The notes under the pieces are model-generated. The model was not told the DNA's origin and did not search any database. It saw only the letters and a program-made list of their open reading frames with translations. This document shows, one piece after another, positions 1 through 6,585 of a stretch of 13,393 nt of DNA. Source of the stretch: Candidatus Gastranaerophilales bacterium (lineage in GTDB: Bacteria > Cyanobacteriota > Vampirovibrionia > Gastranaerophilales > Gastranaerophilaceae); the NCBI GenBank assembly GCA_900548405.1, contig UNSJ01000048.1, positions 1 through 13,393 on the forward strand, in the 5' to 3' direction. A program made the translations under genes and the position numbers. Position 1 is the stretch's first letter. Every line of letters begins with the position of its first letter.

Positions 1-1761
1 ATGATAGGTCAGAGAGAATTTACTAATACCGATGAAACGGCAAAGTTAATCATCAATACATCAGGAACTCGTCCAAGCCATATAGCATTTAAACGTGGAG
101 ATACAAATATCGGCTTATTGAGAATGGAAAACAATGCTGTAATGTTAGGTTCATTAAATAACAGCGGTACACTTGGCACATCAGCAGTCTCATTAGGTAC
201 CGATACAAAAGCTGACGGATTGGATAGTGTGTCAGTCGGCAGAAGTGCCAAGTCAACTGGAAGTTATTCCGTAGCTGTTGGTAACCTTGCTAATTCTTCT
301 GCGACAGAAACAGTTTCTATAGGCGATTCCTCATTAGCTTCAGGCAGCGGCTCATTGGCATTGGGAGCCATGTCACAGGCAACAGGTTCCAATTCGGTAG
401 CGGTTGGTATAGGTGATGACTCCATAAGTATATCAGGAAGTGAAGCAGTAGGAATAGGCTATCAGGCAGTATCGACAGGTTCGCATTCAACGGCAATCGG
501 TCGCATAGCATCAGCCACCAACACAAATGCGTTAGCAATAGGTAATTCTTCCGAAGCAAGTGAAGAAAACGCAATAGCTATAGGTGATGCCCGTGCAACA
601 GGCTTAGGCAGTGTAGCAATCGGCGATGCAGCCAATGCATTATCTGATTATGCTGTTGCTTTAGGATTAAACACTAACGCTTCAGGGGATCAGGCAATAG
701 CCTTAGGTTACTACACTTCAATGAAAGGCAGTAATTCAATCGGTCTAGGTAACAATGCAAATTCAGAAGTTTCAAATGCTATCGCAATTGGAACTAATGC
801 ATCGGTATTGAGAGGCGGTGGTATAGCAATTGGTAATAATGCCCATTCCGGCGCAACAAATTCAACATTATATGGTGATAATGCAATTGCTATAGGTTCA
901 GGGTCAAAGATGGGAAATGATTACGGCGTAGCAATCGGAAACAATTCAGGTCACACTAATAAAGGTATTTATGGTGTTGCAATAGGATATAACGCTTGTC
1001 AGTACGTTTCAGGTTCAAATAAAGTTTGTATAGGTGCAAATTCAGGACCAAAATCAGGCTCAGATTGGGCAAAGGATTATACAGAACGTATATTTATAGG
1101 AAGCAAATCTAAGTTTAATGATGGTGCAGCTGTATTAGAAGTCCATAACAATTCAGGAAAAATTTGGGATGGAAATGGTAAGTTTGTTACAGCAGACTCA
1201 ACTGTTGTAATTAACGGCCACCTTGTAGTAAAAGGCGGTATTGTTTCTACTTTATGGCGTAAAGGTGAATCAAATGATGACATTAACCTTTATGGTCGCA
1301 CAGGCGGTCAGCTTGAACCGTTTGATGCATCAGGTATTATCTCCAGATATGGTTCTGATGATAAAGGTGCTTTCAGAAGCTTTAACGGTAACAAGTTTAA
1401 TACTGGCAGCTGGGGCTGGTCAGATAAACGTTTAAAATATGTTGGAAAAGAAAATACTTCCGGCCTTGATAAAATTCGTCAATTGAAAGTATTTAATTAT
1501 ACTTTCAAAAAAGATGAAACAAAAACACCAAGAGTAGGTGTAATAGCTCAAGACCTTCAGAAAGTTTTCCCTGATGCTGTTAAAAAGGGCTCTGACGGAT
1601 TTTTAATAATACGTATGGAAGACATATTCTTTGCAGTAATTAATGCAATAAAAGAACTTGATGCAAGAGTTACTGCTTTAGAAAAAGAAAACCAATTCTT
1701 GAAAGAGCAAAACAAAGCTCTTGACGCAAGGCTAAAAGCTGTTGAAGCTAAATTAAAATAA
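1..1761 (+). CDS. YadA-like head-repeat surface/fibre protein with C-terminal S74 chaperone domain (5' end possibly outside window)
   Basis: The 586 visible residues are mostly degenerate 14-residue head repeats (pattern like S-VAIG-x-A-x-A-x-G), from about residue 48 to 345, as in trimeric autotransporter heads and some phage fibres. After a spacer, residues about 472-560 form a Peptidase_S74 intramolecular chaperone domain. The SDKRLK motif (S474-K479) matches the Ser...Lys autocleavage dyad known from phage endosialidase tailspikes, and GVIAQDLQKVFPDAV (513-527) is also typical. A short coiled coil (about 553-586) closes the protein. Family knowledge suggests the domain folds a trimer and then cuts itself off; whether this copy cleaves is inference. 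No signal peptide, membrane anchor or autotransporter barrel is visible. The frame is open from base 1, so the ATG there may be internal. It could be a cell-surface adhesin or a prophage fibre; no other phage genes are seen nearby. Repeats and S74 domain are confident; biological role is not. Confidence 0.85.
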   Translation: MIGQREFTNTDETAKLIINTSGTRPSHIAFKRGDTNIGLLRMENNAVMLGSLNNSGTLGTSAVSLGTDTKADGLDSVSVGRSAKSTGSYSVAVGNLANSSATETVSIGDSSLASGSGSLALGAMSQATGSNSVAVGIGDDSISISGSEAVGIGYQAVSTGSHSTAIGRIASATNTNALAIGNSSEASEENAIAIGDARATGLGSVAIGDAANALSDYAVALGLNTNASGDQAIALGYYTSMKGSNSIGLGNNANSEVSNAIAIGTNASVLRGGGIAIGNNAHSGATNSTLYGDNAIAIGSGSKMGNDYGVAIGNNSGHTNKGIYGVAIGYNACQYVSGSNKVCIGANSGPKSGSDWAKDYTERIFIGSKSKFNDGAAVLEVHNNSGKIWDGNGKFVTADSTVVINGHLVVKGGIVSTLWRKGESNDDINLYGRTGGQLEPFDASGIISRYGSDDKGAFRSFNGNKFNTGSWGWSDKRLKYVGKENTSGLDKIRQLKVFNYTFKKDETKTPRVGVIAQDLQKVFPDAVKKGSDGFLIIRMEDIFFAVINAIKELDARVTALEKENQFLKEQNKALDARLKAVEAKLK

Positions 1762-1781
1762 AAACATATTTATAATAATTT

Positions 1782-1810
1782 AAAAGACCTGTTTTAAACA
1801 GGTCTTTTTT
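1782..1810 (+). terminator. Rho-independent terminator after the S74 protein gene
   Basis: Perfect inverted repeat AAAAGACCTG (1782-1791) / CAGGTCTTTT (1799-1808) with a 7-nt loop, running into a T-tract. It lies 20 bases after the stop codon and separates the surface-protein gene from the flagellar-type operon. Confidence 0.9.
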
Positions 1811-1951
1811 ATCGTCTAAACAGGAAAAATATTTGTGACTTTTGCAAAATATCCATTAAATGATTGATGTGAAGTTATAAAGAATACACTATTGTATTTA
1901 TGGGGAAAGCTCATTATTTACAGACTTGAATAAGGGATAGCAGCTTAAATT
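1811..1951 (+). promoter_or_regulatory. Leader region that should carry the promoter of the export operon
   Basis: This 141-base gap between a strong terminator and the first gene of a six-gene operon must hold its promoter unless transcription reads through. The best sigma70-like pair I find is TTGTGA (1833-1838) and TTAAAT (1856-1861) with 17-base spacing, 4/6 matches in each box. A separate TATAAA lies at 1876-1881 without a convincing -35. No clear sigma28 or sigma54 site was seen. The Shine-Dalgarno-like AAGGGA sits too far (about 14 bases) from the ATG at 1952, so initiation of the first gene may be weak or non-canonical. The exact promoter is uncertain. Confidence 0.3.
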
Positions 1952-3133
1952 ATGGTAAATGAAAATATCAATTCAATAGACTATAAAGAATTGTACACAC
2001 AGTACAATTGGTTTAAGAACTCTTATCCGCCTGTTGTACAGCAAGCGTGTGATGAATTTTTCCTGCCGGGTTTTAAGTTTGTATTAATAGGAGTAAGCAA
2101 GAATATAAATACGCTTATGGATAAAGATGCTTATTTTGTTACGAAAGTTCGTATTGATAAGCAGCACGATATGTTTTTCAGAAGCTCTGAACGTGCAATA
2201 GGTATTATATTAGACAGAGTTTTGGGAAAAGCAGGTAAAAAATTTAATTTGAATAAGCTGACTGATTTAGAAGCAAAAATTATTACCTCATTCAATGATC
2301 ATATGTTTAATGCGACTTCTAAGTTTCTATCCCCGCCCCCGCCGACATTAAAACGTACAAATTTTGATGTTGTGCATTTGACTTTCCTTATAAGTGATAT
2401 AGAAAGCGGAGAAGTTGCAAAGTTTATCATAACTTTGCCTGATGTTTTATTAAACCCTGAAACCGTAGCTTCTAAGGGCGACAAATTTGATTACAGCGAC
2501 TTTGCAACAAGTACTCTTGATGTTGCAGTGAAAATAGGTTCAACAAGGTTTAAACTTATTGATGTTAAAAATATTGAAGAAGATGATATTGTGGTATTTG
2601 ATAACAGTAATATTAACCACATGTGTCTGAAATTCAGAGATTACGAAAAGGAAATTAATCTGAACCCTAATCTGGGTTTGGTTATACCGGTAGATAACGA
2701 CGGAGGTAGTGATATGGGAGGAGAGAATACTAATCTTTGGGACAGCATTGAAGTTGAGATGAATGCTCAATTTGATGCCGTTAAAATTACTCTCGGTGAG
2801 TTAAAAAAGATTGAAGACGGATTAGTAGTCGATTTGACGTCTATATATAACAACAAAGTAACTTTAAGTGTTGAAAATAAACCGATTGCACGCGGTGAAC
2901 TTGTTATTGTAAATGACAGATACGGTGTAAAAATTGAAGAAGTTGTCGCAAAAGCTCCTAAGCAGAAAGCTTCTGAAGAAATTCCTCAAGGCGATGATGA
3001 TTTTTCAGATATGCCTGTGGAAGAAAATAATCAGGTTGAAAGTCCTCAATTTGAGGAAGAACATACAGGAGTTCCTGACGAGGAAGAAGAATTTGATTAC
3101 AGTGATTTTGAGCTGGAAGATGAAGATATCTAG
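1952..3133 (+). CDS. FliM/FliN-type flagellar switch (SctQ-like) protein with two SpoA domains and an acidic tail
   Basis: Probable C-ring component of a flagellar or related type III export machine, located on the cytoplasmic side. Of 393 residues, 20-165 resemble the N-terminal/middle part of SctQ/FliM-type proteins. A first SpoA-like domain lies at about 187-246 (VAVKIGSTRFKLIDV...). A second, clearer one lies at about 266-332 (VKITLGELKKIEDG...IARGELVIVNDRYGVKI), matching FliN. One protein thus combines what is often split between FliM and FliN, as in SctQ or FliY-like proteins. No CheC-type phosphatase motif was recognised. Residues 340-393 are an extremely acidic tail, unusual for the family. 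A proline run (128-131) is encoded by a short GC-rich patch in otherwise AT-rich DNA. The reading frame has a stop a few codons upstream, so 1952 is the earliest ATG. fliO follows 20 bases downstream. Family is confident; the choice between fliM, fliN, fliY and sctQ is not. Confidence 0.8.
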   Translation: MVNENINSIDYKELYTQYNWFKNSYPPVVQQACDEFFLPGFKFVLIGVSKNINTLMDKDAYFVTKVRIDKQHDMFFRSSERAIGIILDRVLGKAGKKFNLNKLTDLEAKIITSFNDHMFNATSKFLSPPPPTLKRTNFDVVHLTFLISDIESGEVAKFIITLPDVLLNPETVASKGDKFDYSDFATSTLDVAVKIGSTRFKLIDVKNIEEDDIVVFDNSNINHMCLKFRDYEKEINLNPNLGLVIPVDNDGGSDMGGENTNLWDSIEVEMNAQFDAVKITLGELKKIEDGLVVDLTSIYNNKVTLSVENKPIARGELVIVNDRYGVKIEEVVAKAPKQKASEEIPQGDDDFSDMPVEENNQVESPQFEEEHTGVPDEEEEFDYSDFELEDEDI

Positions 3134-3153
3134 TCGGATTTGGAGGGATACAA

Positions 3154-3528
3154 ATGAGCGGGTACTTAGTTAATTTTATAGTTTATACAGCGGCAATGAT
3201 CGGAATTATTTTTCTGGCTTTGTTCGTATATAAAAAATGTTCTTATGCGGGAAATTCCAGGTCAAAATTTTTGAATGTGGAAGACTGTATTAATCTTGCT
3301 CCGCGTAAAACTCTTTATGTTATAAGAGCAGGAAAAGAGAGATTTCTCGTAGCATCAGACGTTAATCAGACCTCATTAATCTCAAAACTTGATGAAAATC
3401 AGTCTGCTGCAGCTCAAATTGAAAAGATTGAAAGAAGATGCAGTGTAGATGAACTTCCTACAATTGTGGATTTTCCGAAAACACAGCAGCCAAAAAAGGT
3501 TTTTAAAAACATAATAAATAATATTTAA
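3154..3528 (+). CDS. fliO: FliO, flagellar export-gate assembly protein
   Basis: Small single-pass membrane protein (124 aa) that in flagellar systems helps assemble the FliP ring. A transmembrane helix spans about residues 5-26, followed by Lys/Cys and a FliO-like cytoplasmic domain at about 40-80 (LNVEDCINLAPRKTLYVIRA, then the ERFLVASDVNQTSLISKL region), matching the usual 'l-gprksLylv...lLvG...slL' pattern. The C-terminal part is variable. A good ribosome binding site (GGAGGG, 7 bases before ATG) supports the start. It sits directly between the switch gene and fliP. FliO is generally absent from non-flagellar type III (injectisome) systems, so its presence is the best argument here for flagellar ancestry. 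Confidence 0.8.
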   Translation: MSGYLVNFIVYTAAMIGIIFLALFVYKKCSYAGNSRSKFLNVEDCINLAPRKTLYVIRAGKERFLVASDVNQTSLISKLDENQSAAAQIEKIERRCSVDELPTIVDFPKTQQPKKVFKNIINNI

Positions 3529-3545
3529 ATATAAAGGAAAATATA

Positions 3546-4187
3546 ATGGATACAGTTTTAAAAGATATGAATCCCGTATTACAAATGTTGATAGTGATGA
3601 CTTTGTTCTCGCTAATCCCGTTTGTATTCTGCTGTATGACAAGTTTTTTGAGATTTGTTATAGTCTTTTCTATGCTGAAAACGGCAATGGGTACTCAACA
3701 GGTTCCTCCCTCAATCGTTATTATCGGACTGGCAATGATATTAACGTTTTATACTATGGGTTCAACATTCCAAAAAATGTATGAAATGGGCTCTGTGCCG
3801 TATCAGAAAAACCAGAACATAGTTGAGGCAATCAACGAAGGTTCAAAACCGTTAAAAGAGTTTATGATGAAGCAGACAAGAGAAAGTGATTTGGCATTCT
3901 TTGTTGAGATGTCAAACGGCAAACCTCCGAAAAGTCCTGATGAAATTACAGTATGGCAGGTTGCGCCGGCATTTATAATAAGCGAATTAAAAACAGCTTT
4001 TGAAATCGGATTTATTATATTTGTACCGTTTATTGTACTCGACCTTGTTGTGGCAAACATATTGCTGGCTTTGGGGATGTTCATGCTGTCGCCTACGATT
4101 ATATCTCTGCCGTTTAAACTGTTGATATTTATTGCGGTTGACGGCTGGGCGTTAATAGTTCAGGGGCTCGTGACGAGTTACAATTAA
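3546..4187 (+). CDS. fliP: FliP, type III export gate protein
   Basis: Core subunit of the FliP5FliQ4FliR1 protein-export channel in the inner membrane. The 213-aa product shows the family signatures: TSFLRFVIVFSMLKTAMGTQQVPP near the N-terminal third (about 33-56), and the C-terminal block with FVPFIVLDLVVANILLALGM and SPTIISLPFKLLIF. Four hydrophobic segments are seen. Unlike typical flagellar FliP (about 245 aa with a cleaved signal peptide), this protein begins almost at the first helix and has no separate signal sequence, a layout more like SctR of injectisomes. Start supported by AAAGGA 8 bases upstream. The variable periplasmic loop (about 85-135) is hydrophilic. Family assignment is very secure. 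Confidence 0.93.
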   Translation: MDTVLKDMNPVLQMLIVMTLFSLIPFVFCCMTSFLRFVIVFSMLKTAMGTQQVPPSIVIIGLAMILTFYTMGSTFQKMYEMGSVPYQKNQNIVEAINEGSKPLKEFMMKQTRESDLAFFVEMSNGKPPKSPDEITVWQVAPAFIISELKTAFEIGFIIFVPFIVLDLVVANILLALGMFMLSPTIISLPFKLLIFIAVDGWALIVQGLVTSYN

Positions 4188-4232
4188 TGTAAGAATAACG
4201 TAAAGATACAAATCAATTGAAGGATATAAAAA

Positions 4233-4721
4233 ATGGAAGTTTTAGTTGAATATTTAGCAAAAGGCTTTTTGTTGATGCTTACGATATCAATGCCATGCGT
4301 ACTTGTTGCTGCGGGTATTGGTCTTGTTGTAGGTATTTTACAGGCTGTAACTCAGGTTCAGGAACAAACAATTGCAGCCGCGCCTAAAATTTTGGGAGTA
4401 TTTCTTGTAATTGTCATAGGCGGAATAGGGTTTATCAACCTTTTGAAAGGCTTTGTAACAGACGGTATGGCTATTGCTTTCAATCTTGTATCAAAAAATG
4501 ATGCGTATGTTCTGCCTGCTGATTATTATAAGTACACAACACCGTTTGAAAAAGAAATGACAGATAAATTTAAAAATCAGCCTACAATGAACGAATTGAT
4601 GAAAAATCCGGGTAAAGTTCCGTTCATAGACCAGCAGCAAAAGACAAAATATCTGCCTAGCCCGAGAACTCCAATGCCTAAACCTGATTTTGTAGAAACA
4701 AACAAAATTTTAGGAAGATAA
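4233..4721 (+). CDS. fliQ: FliQ with long C-terminal extension
   Basis: Export-gate subunit. Residues 1-90 are a standard FliQ: two hydrophobic helices around the conserved stretch GILQAVTQVQEQTIAAAPKI (about 34-53). Canonical FliQ/SctS ends near 90 aa, but this protein runs on to 162 aa with a hydrophilic, Lys/Pro-rich extension (about 91-162) with no hydrophobic segment. In solved FliPQR structures the termini of the FliQ hairpin face the periplasmic side, so the extension is inferred to lie near the rod base or channel exit. The frame is intact, with a good ribosome site (GAAGGA) before ATG 4233 and a 3-base gap to the next gene, so this is not a simple run-on artefact. The role of the extension is unknown. 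Confidence 0.9.
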   Translation: MEVLVEYLAKGFLLMLTISMPCVLVAAGIGLVVGILQAVTQVQEQTIAAAPKILGVFLVIVIGGIGFINLLKGFVTDGMAIAFNLVSKNDAYVLPADYYKYTTPFEKEMTDKFKNQPTMNELMKNPGKVPFIDQQQKTKYLPSPRTPMPKPDFVETNKILGR

Positions 4722-4724
4722 CTT

Positions 4725-5093
4725 ATGAAAAAAATCTTATCAGCTTTAATAATTTTATTAATCCCCTCTCAAGCATTTGCCTTTGAGGATTATCTTATAA
4801 TGTCTTCTGTCCCCGTAAAGTCTGTAATATCAGGGGATAATGAAATTATTACCGCTGTTCCTGTTTTTACAATTGACAATTCAAAGCAAACGATTGTTCT
4901 AAAAGCTAAAAAGGTTGGAAAAACAGCTTTAACAATAACTTTTCCTGACGGCAGAGAGGTTATTAAGGTTGAGGTTAAACCTGAACAAACTATATTGTCG
5001 GAAAATGAAAAGTTTGAGTATATGCTTTTGGACAAGCCCGGAGATGAGCCCGTTGAGATACTTCCTCCGCCGAGTATCAGAGGAGGTAAGTAA
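4725..5093 (+). CDS. Secreted protein resembling the N-terminal domain of pilus/type II-III secretins
   Basis: 122-aa protein with a clear Sec signal peptide: basic MKK start, hydrophobic core, and a likely cleavage site after AFA (about residue 19). The mature part (about 28-86) reads as a small beta domain with 'VPVKSVISGD...TIVLKAKKVGKTALTITFPDG...VKVEV' character. It resembles the pilus-formation/secretin N-terminal domain (T2SS-T3SS_pil_N type, as at the start of CpaC/RcpA), but no secretin barrel follows. A proline-rich tail (about 104-122) ends the protein. It is embedded between fliQ (3-base gap) and fliR (its stop codon directly abuts the fliR start), so it is almost certainly co-expressed with the export gate. 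A periplasmic accessory of the export apparatus is a reasonable inference; the domain match is by eye and moderate. Confidence 0.6.
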   Translation: MKKILSALIILLIPSQAFAFEDYLIMSSVPVKSVISGDNEIITAVPVFTIDNSKQTIVLKAKKVGKTALTITFPDGREVIKVEVKPEQTILSENEKFEYMLLDKPGDEPVEILPPPSIRGGK

Positions 5094-5870
5094 TTGGAAA
5101 ATCTCATTAATGAATTAATGAAAATGTTTCCGATGATGAGTACATACCTTGCAGCAGTATTTATTTTTGCAAGGCTGTTGGGGTTTGTACGACTTGCGCC
5201 TGTTTTTAACAGAAAAGAGATGCCTACTCTTATTAAATTGAGTTTAATTCTTCTTATGACAATTGTTTTGACAAGTGTTGCAAAACCTGATGTTTCTGTG
5301 ATGAAAGAGTCTTTTGCTCTTTGCATTTTTTTGAATATTGTTGTCGGAGCACTAATAGGATATATGGCTCAATTAATACTTCTTGCAATTGATGCGGGTG
5401 GTGATATGGTCAATATGCAAATGGGATTATCTTCTGCAATGGTATTGGATCCTACTACTTCTTCGCAGGTGTCAATTGTCGGTAAATGTTTTTCGTTTTT
5501 AGGGCTTATAATTTTTATGCAGCTTGGGGGAATTTACTGGCTTTTAAGCGCATTAATACACAGTTTTGAGGTGTTTCCTCTTGGGGCAACTTCTATTCCT
5601 TTAATGGAGATTGTCAATATGGATTATCTTGTGAAATTATCTTCCAATGTATTGTTTATGGGATTGCAGATAGCATCTCCGATTTTACTTGCAACATTGG
5701 GACAGGATATTATTCTCGGCGTAATTTCAAAGACTGCTCCACAGGTAAACGTATTCCAGCTTAGCTTTCTGTTCAAACCTGTTTTGGGTGCAGCTATTAT
5801 GGTTTGGATTTTGCCTATGCTGGTTAATATTATAACCGATTATTTCTTATCTTATTCAAAAATTATTTAA
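5094..5870 (+). CDS. fliR: FliR, type III export gate protein
   Basis: Single-copy subunit that completes the FliPQR export channel. The 258 aa contain several hydrophobic helices and FliR signatures: ARLLGFVRLAPVFNRKEMP (about 25-43), the GDMVNMQMGLSSAMVLDP region (about 105-122), and the C-terminal block with ASPILLATLGQDIILGVISK followed by APQVNVFQLSF. Length is normal. The start is TTG: the codon follows the preceding stop immediately (TAATTG), and an excellent AGGAGG lies 7 bases upstream, inside the previous gene, implying translational coupling. No flhB or flhA follows; the strand changes and the stop overlaps the convergent gene by 4 bases, so those export components must be encoded elsewhere. 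Confidence 0.92.
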   Translation: MENLINELMKMFPMMSTYLAAVFIFARLLGFVRLAPVFNRKEMPTLIKLSLILLMTIVLTSVAKPDVSVMKESFALCIFLNIVVGALIGYMAQLILLAIDAGGDMVNMQMGLSSAMVLDPTTSSQVSIVGKCFSFLGLIIFMQLGGIYWLLSALIHSFEVFPLGATSIPLMEIVNMDYLVKLSSNVLFMGLQIASPILLATLGQDIILGVISKTAPQVNVFQLSFLFKPVLGAAIMVWILPMLVNIITDYFLSYSKII

Positions 5871-6262
5871 TATGGTGTTCTGAACCATTCTTTAAAAGCA
5901 TCTATTCTGATAAGTTTTGCTTCTGTGGCTAAATCGCTGTTAATTATTGATTGAATTTCTTTACCTGATTTATGGGAATTTAAATCAAGCGCAAAATCGG
6001 ATGATCCTTTGCCTGAATAGTGAATTTTTTTATGAAAAAGGTTGGGTACTATTTCCATATATCTGAATCTCAATCCATATTCCAAAATCTTTCCGTAAGG
6101 GGTGCGCTTGGGTTCTGCATATTGAGTTACAAAAACATCATAGTTTTGGCTCATCTTTTGAATTACAGGCGAATTTTGAAGTGCCTGTGCAACTTCCGGA
6201 GCAACTTTTTTAAGATATAAACCATTAAAATTTATTTGATTGTTATACTTTTTGATGTCCAT
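5867..6262 (-). CDS. Hypothetical protein, 131 aa
   Basis: Not recognised. The protein has no signal peptide or membrane helix and is basic, with Tyr/Phe-rich stretches. It starts MDIKKYNNQINFNGLYLKKV; short 'INFNG/ITFKG'-type N-termini are a style I associate with small proteins of Gastranaerophilales, but that is recollection. The predicted ribosome site is poor (only GGGT about 8 bases upstream). It lies 43 bases downstream of the 60-aa gene on the same strand and could be co-transcribed from the strong promoter ahead of that gene. The 3' end overlaps the fliR stop by 4 bases in convergent orientation. The long uninterrupted frame and placement support a real gene. Confidence 0.6.
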   Translation of the reverse strand: MDIKKYNNQINFNGLYLKKVAPEVAQALQNSPVIQKMSQNYDVFVTQYAEPKRTPYGKILEYGLRFRYMEIVPNLFHKKIHYSGKGSSDFALDLNSHKSGKEIQSIINSDLATEAKLIRIDAFKEWFRTPY

Positions 6263-6305
6263 TTTTTTTACCCAAAGGTATAAAATCTATGAATAAAAAT
6301 TTTTG

Positions 6306-6488
6306 CTATGTGTAATAGTATTCTATTATATCCGCTAAATCATACTGCCAGTTACGTAATTGATATATTGTGTTGTCAGGAACAAGATTATCTTGTTGTG
6401 CAAGTATATTATGCAGATATGTTTTTTTACAAATGTAGAGAAAATATTCTTCAAATTCTGCAATCAAATATATCATTTCTAAAATCAT
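6306..6488 (-). CDS. Small hypothetical protein, 60 aa, divergent from the HTH regulator
   Basis: A 60-aa protein rich in Tyr, Ile, Leu and acidic residues; family not recognised. The case for a real gene comes from its upstream signals: AGAAGG ends 5 bases before the ATG, and a near-consensus sigma70 promoter (TTGACA, 17-base spacer, TATCTT) lies just ahead with an inverted repeat over the start region. A plus-strand frame of similar extent (6308-6529) has no ribosome site and is judged a shadow. Size and position, divergent from a small Cro/C1-type regulator, would suit a regulated accessory protein, a toxin or antitoxin, or a phage-derived product, but nothing in the sequence decides this. 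Confidence 0.55.
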   Translation of the reverse strand: MILEMIYLIAEFEEYFLYICKKTYLHNILAQQDNLVPDNTIYQLRNWQYDLADIIEYYYT

Positions 6489-6504
6489 ATAAACCTTCTT
6501 TAAA

Positions 6505-6530
6505 CTTATGCATTATTTATAGTGCATAAG
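6505..6530. promoter_or_regulatory. Perfect 8-bp inverted repeat, putative operator
   Basis: CTTATGCA (6505-6512) and TGCATAAG (6523-6530) are perfect inverted copies separated by 10 bases. The element covers the distal edge of the -10 box and the expected transcription start of the minus-strand promoter. This is where a repressor such as the adjacent Cro/C1-type protein would act. A further TTGTGCA half-site-like match lies at 6541-6547. Binding is inferred. Confidence 0.55.
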
Positions 6531-6556
6531 ATATCATATATTGTGCAAAGTGTCAA
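6528..6556 (-). promoter_or_regulatory. Strong sigma70-type promoter for the 60-aa gene
   Basis: Read on the minus strand: TTGACA at 6556-6551 (perfect -35), 17-base spacer, TATCTT at 6533-6528 (-10, 4/6). An A/T-rich tract directly upstream (about 6557-6580) could act as an UP element. Predicted start near 6521, about 33 bases ahead of the ATG at 6488. Confidence 0.65.
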
Positions 6557-6573
6557 GTATTTAAAAAAAATTC

Positions 6574-6579
6574 TATAAT
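6574..6579 (+). promoter_or_regulatory. Consensus -10 box for the HTH gene, predicting a leaderless transcript
   Basis: A perfect TATAAT ends 6 bases before the ATG at 6586, so transcription would start at or next to the A of the start codon. No Shine-Dalgarno sequence is present. The expected -35 position (6551-6556) coincides with the -35 of the opposite promoter and is a poor match on this strand, suggesting weak or activator-dependent transcription. Confidence 0.5.
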
Positions 6580-6585
6580 TTTAAT

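Noticed and set aside
2540..2770. Minus-strand 76-aa frame inside the switch-protein gene
   Set aside because: Lies wholly within a confidently assigned SpoA-domain gene and has no start signals.
4790..5326. Minus-strand 178-aa frame across the secreted protein gene and fliR
   Set aside because: Antisense shadow of two well-supported genes; crosses their junction and shows no recognisable domain.
6308..6529. Plus-strand 73-aa frame opposite the 60-aa gene
   Set aside because: No ribosome binding site before its ATG, and the minus-strand frame has both a good ribosome site and a near-consensus promoter.
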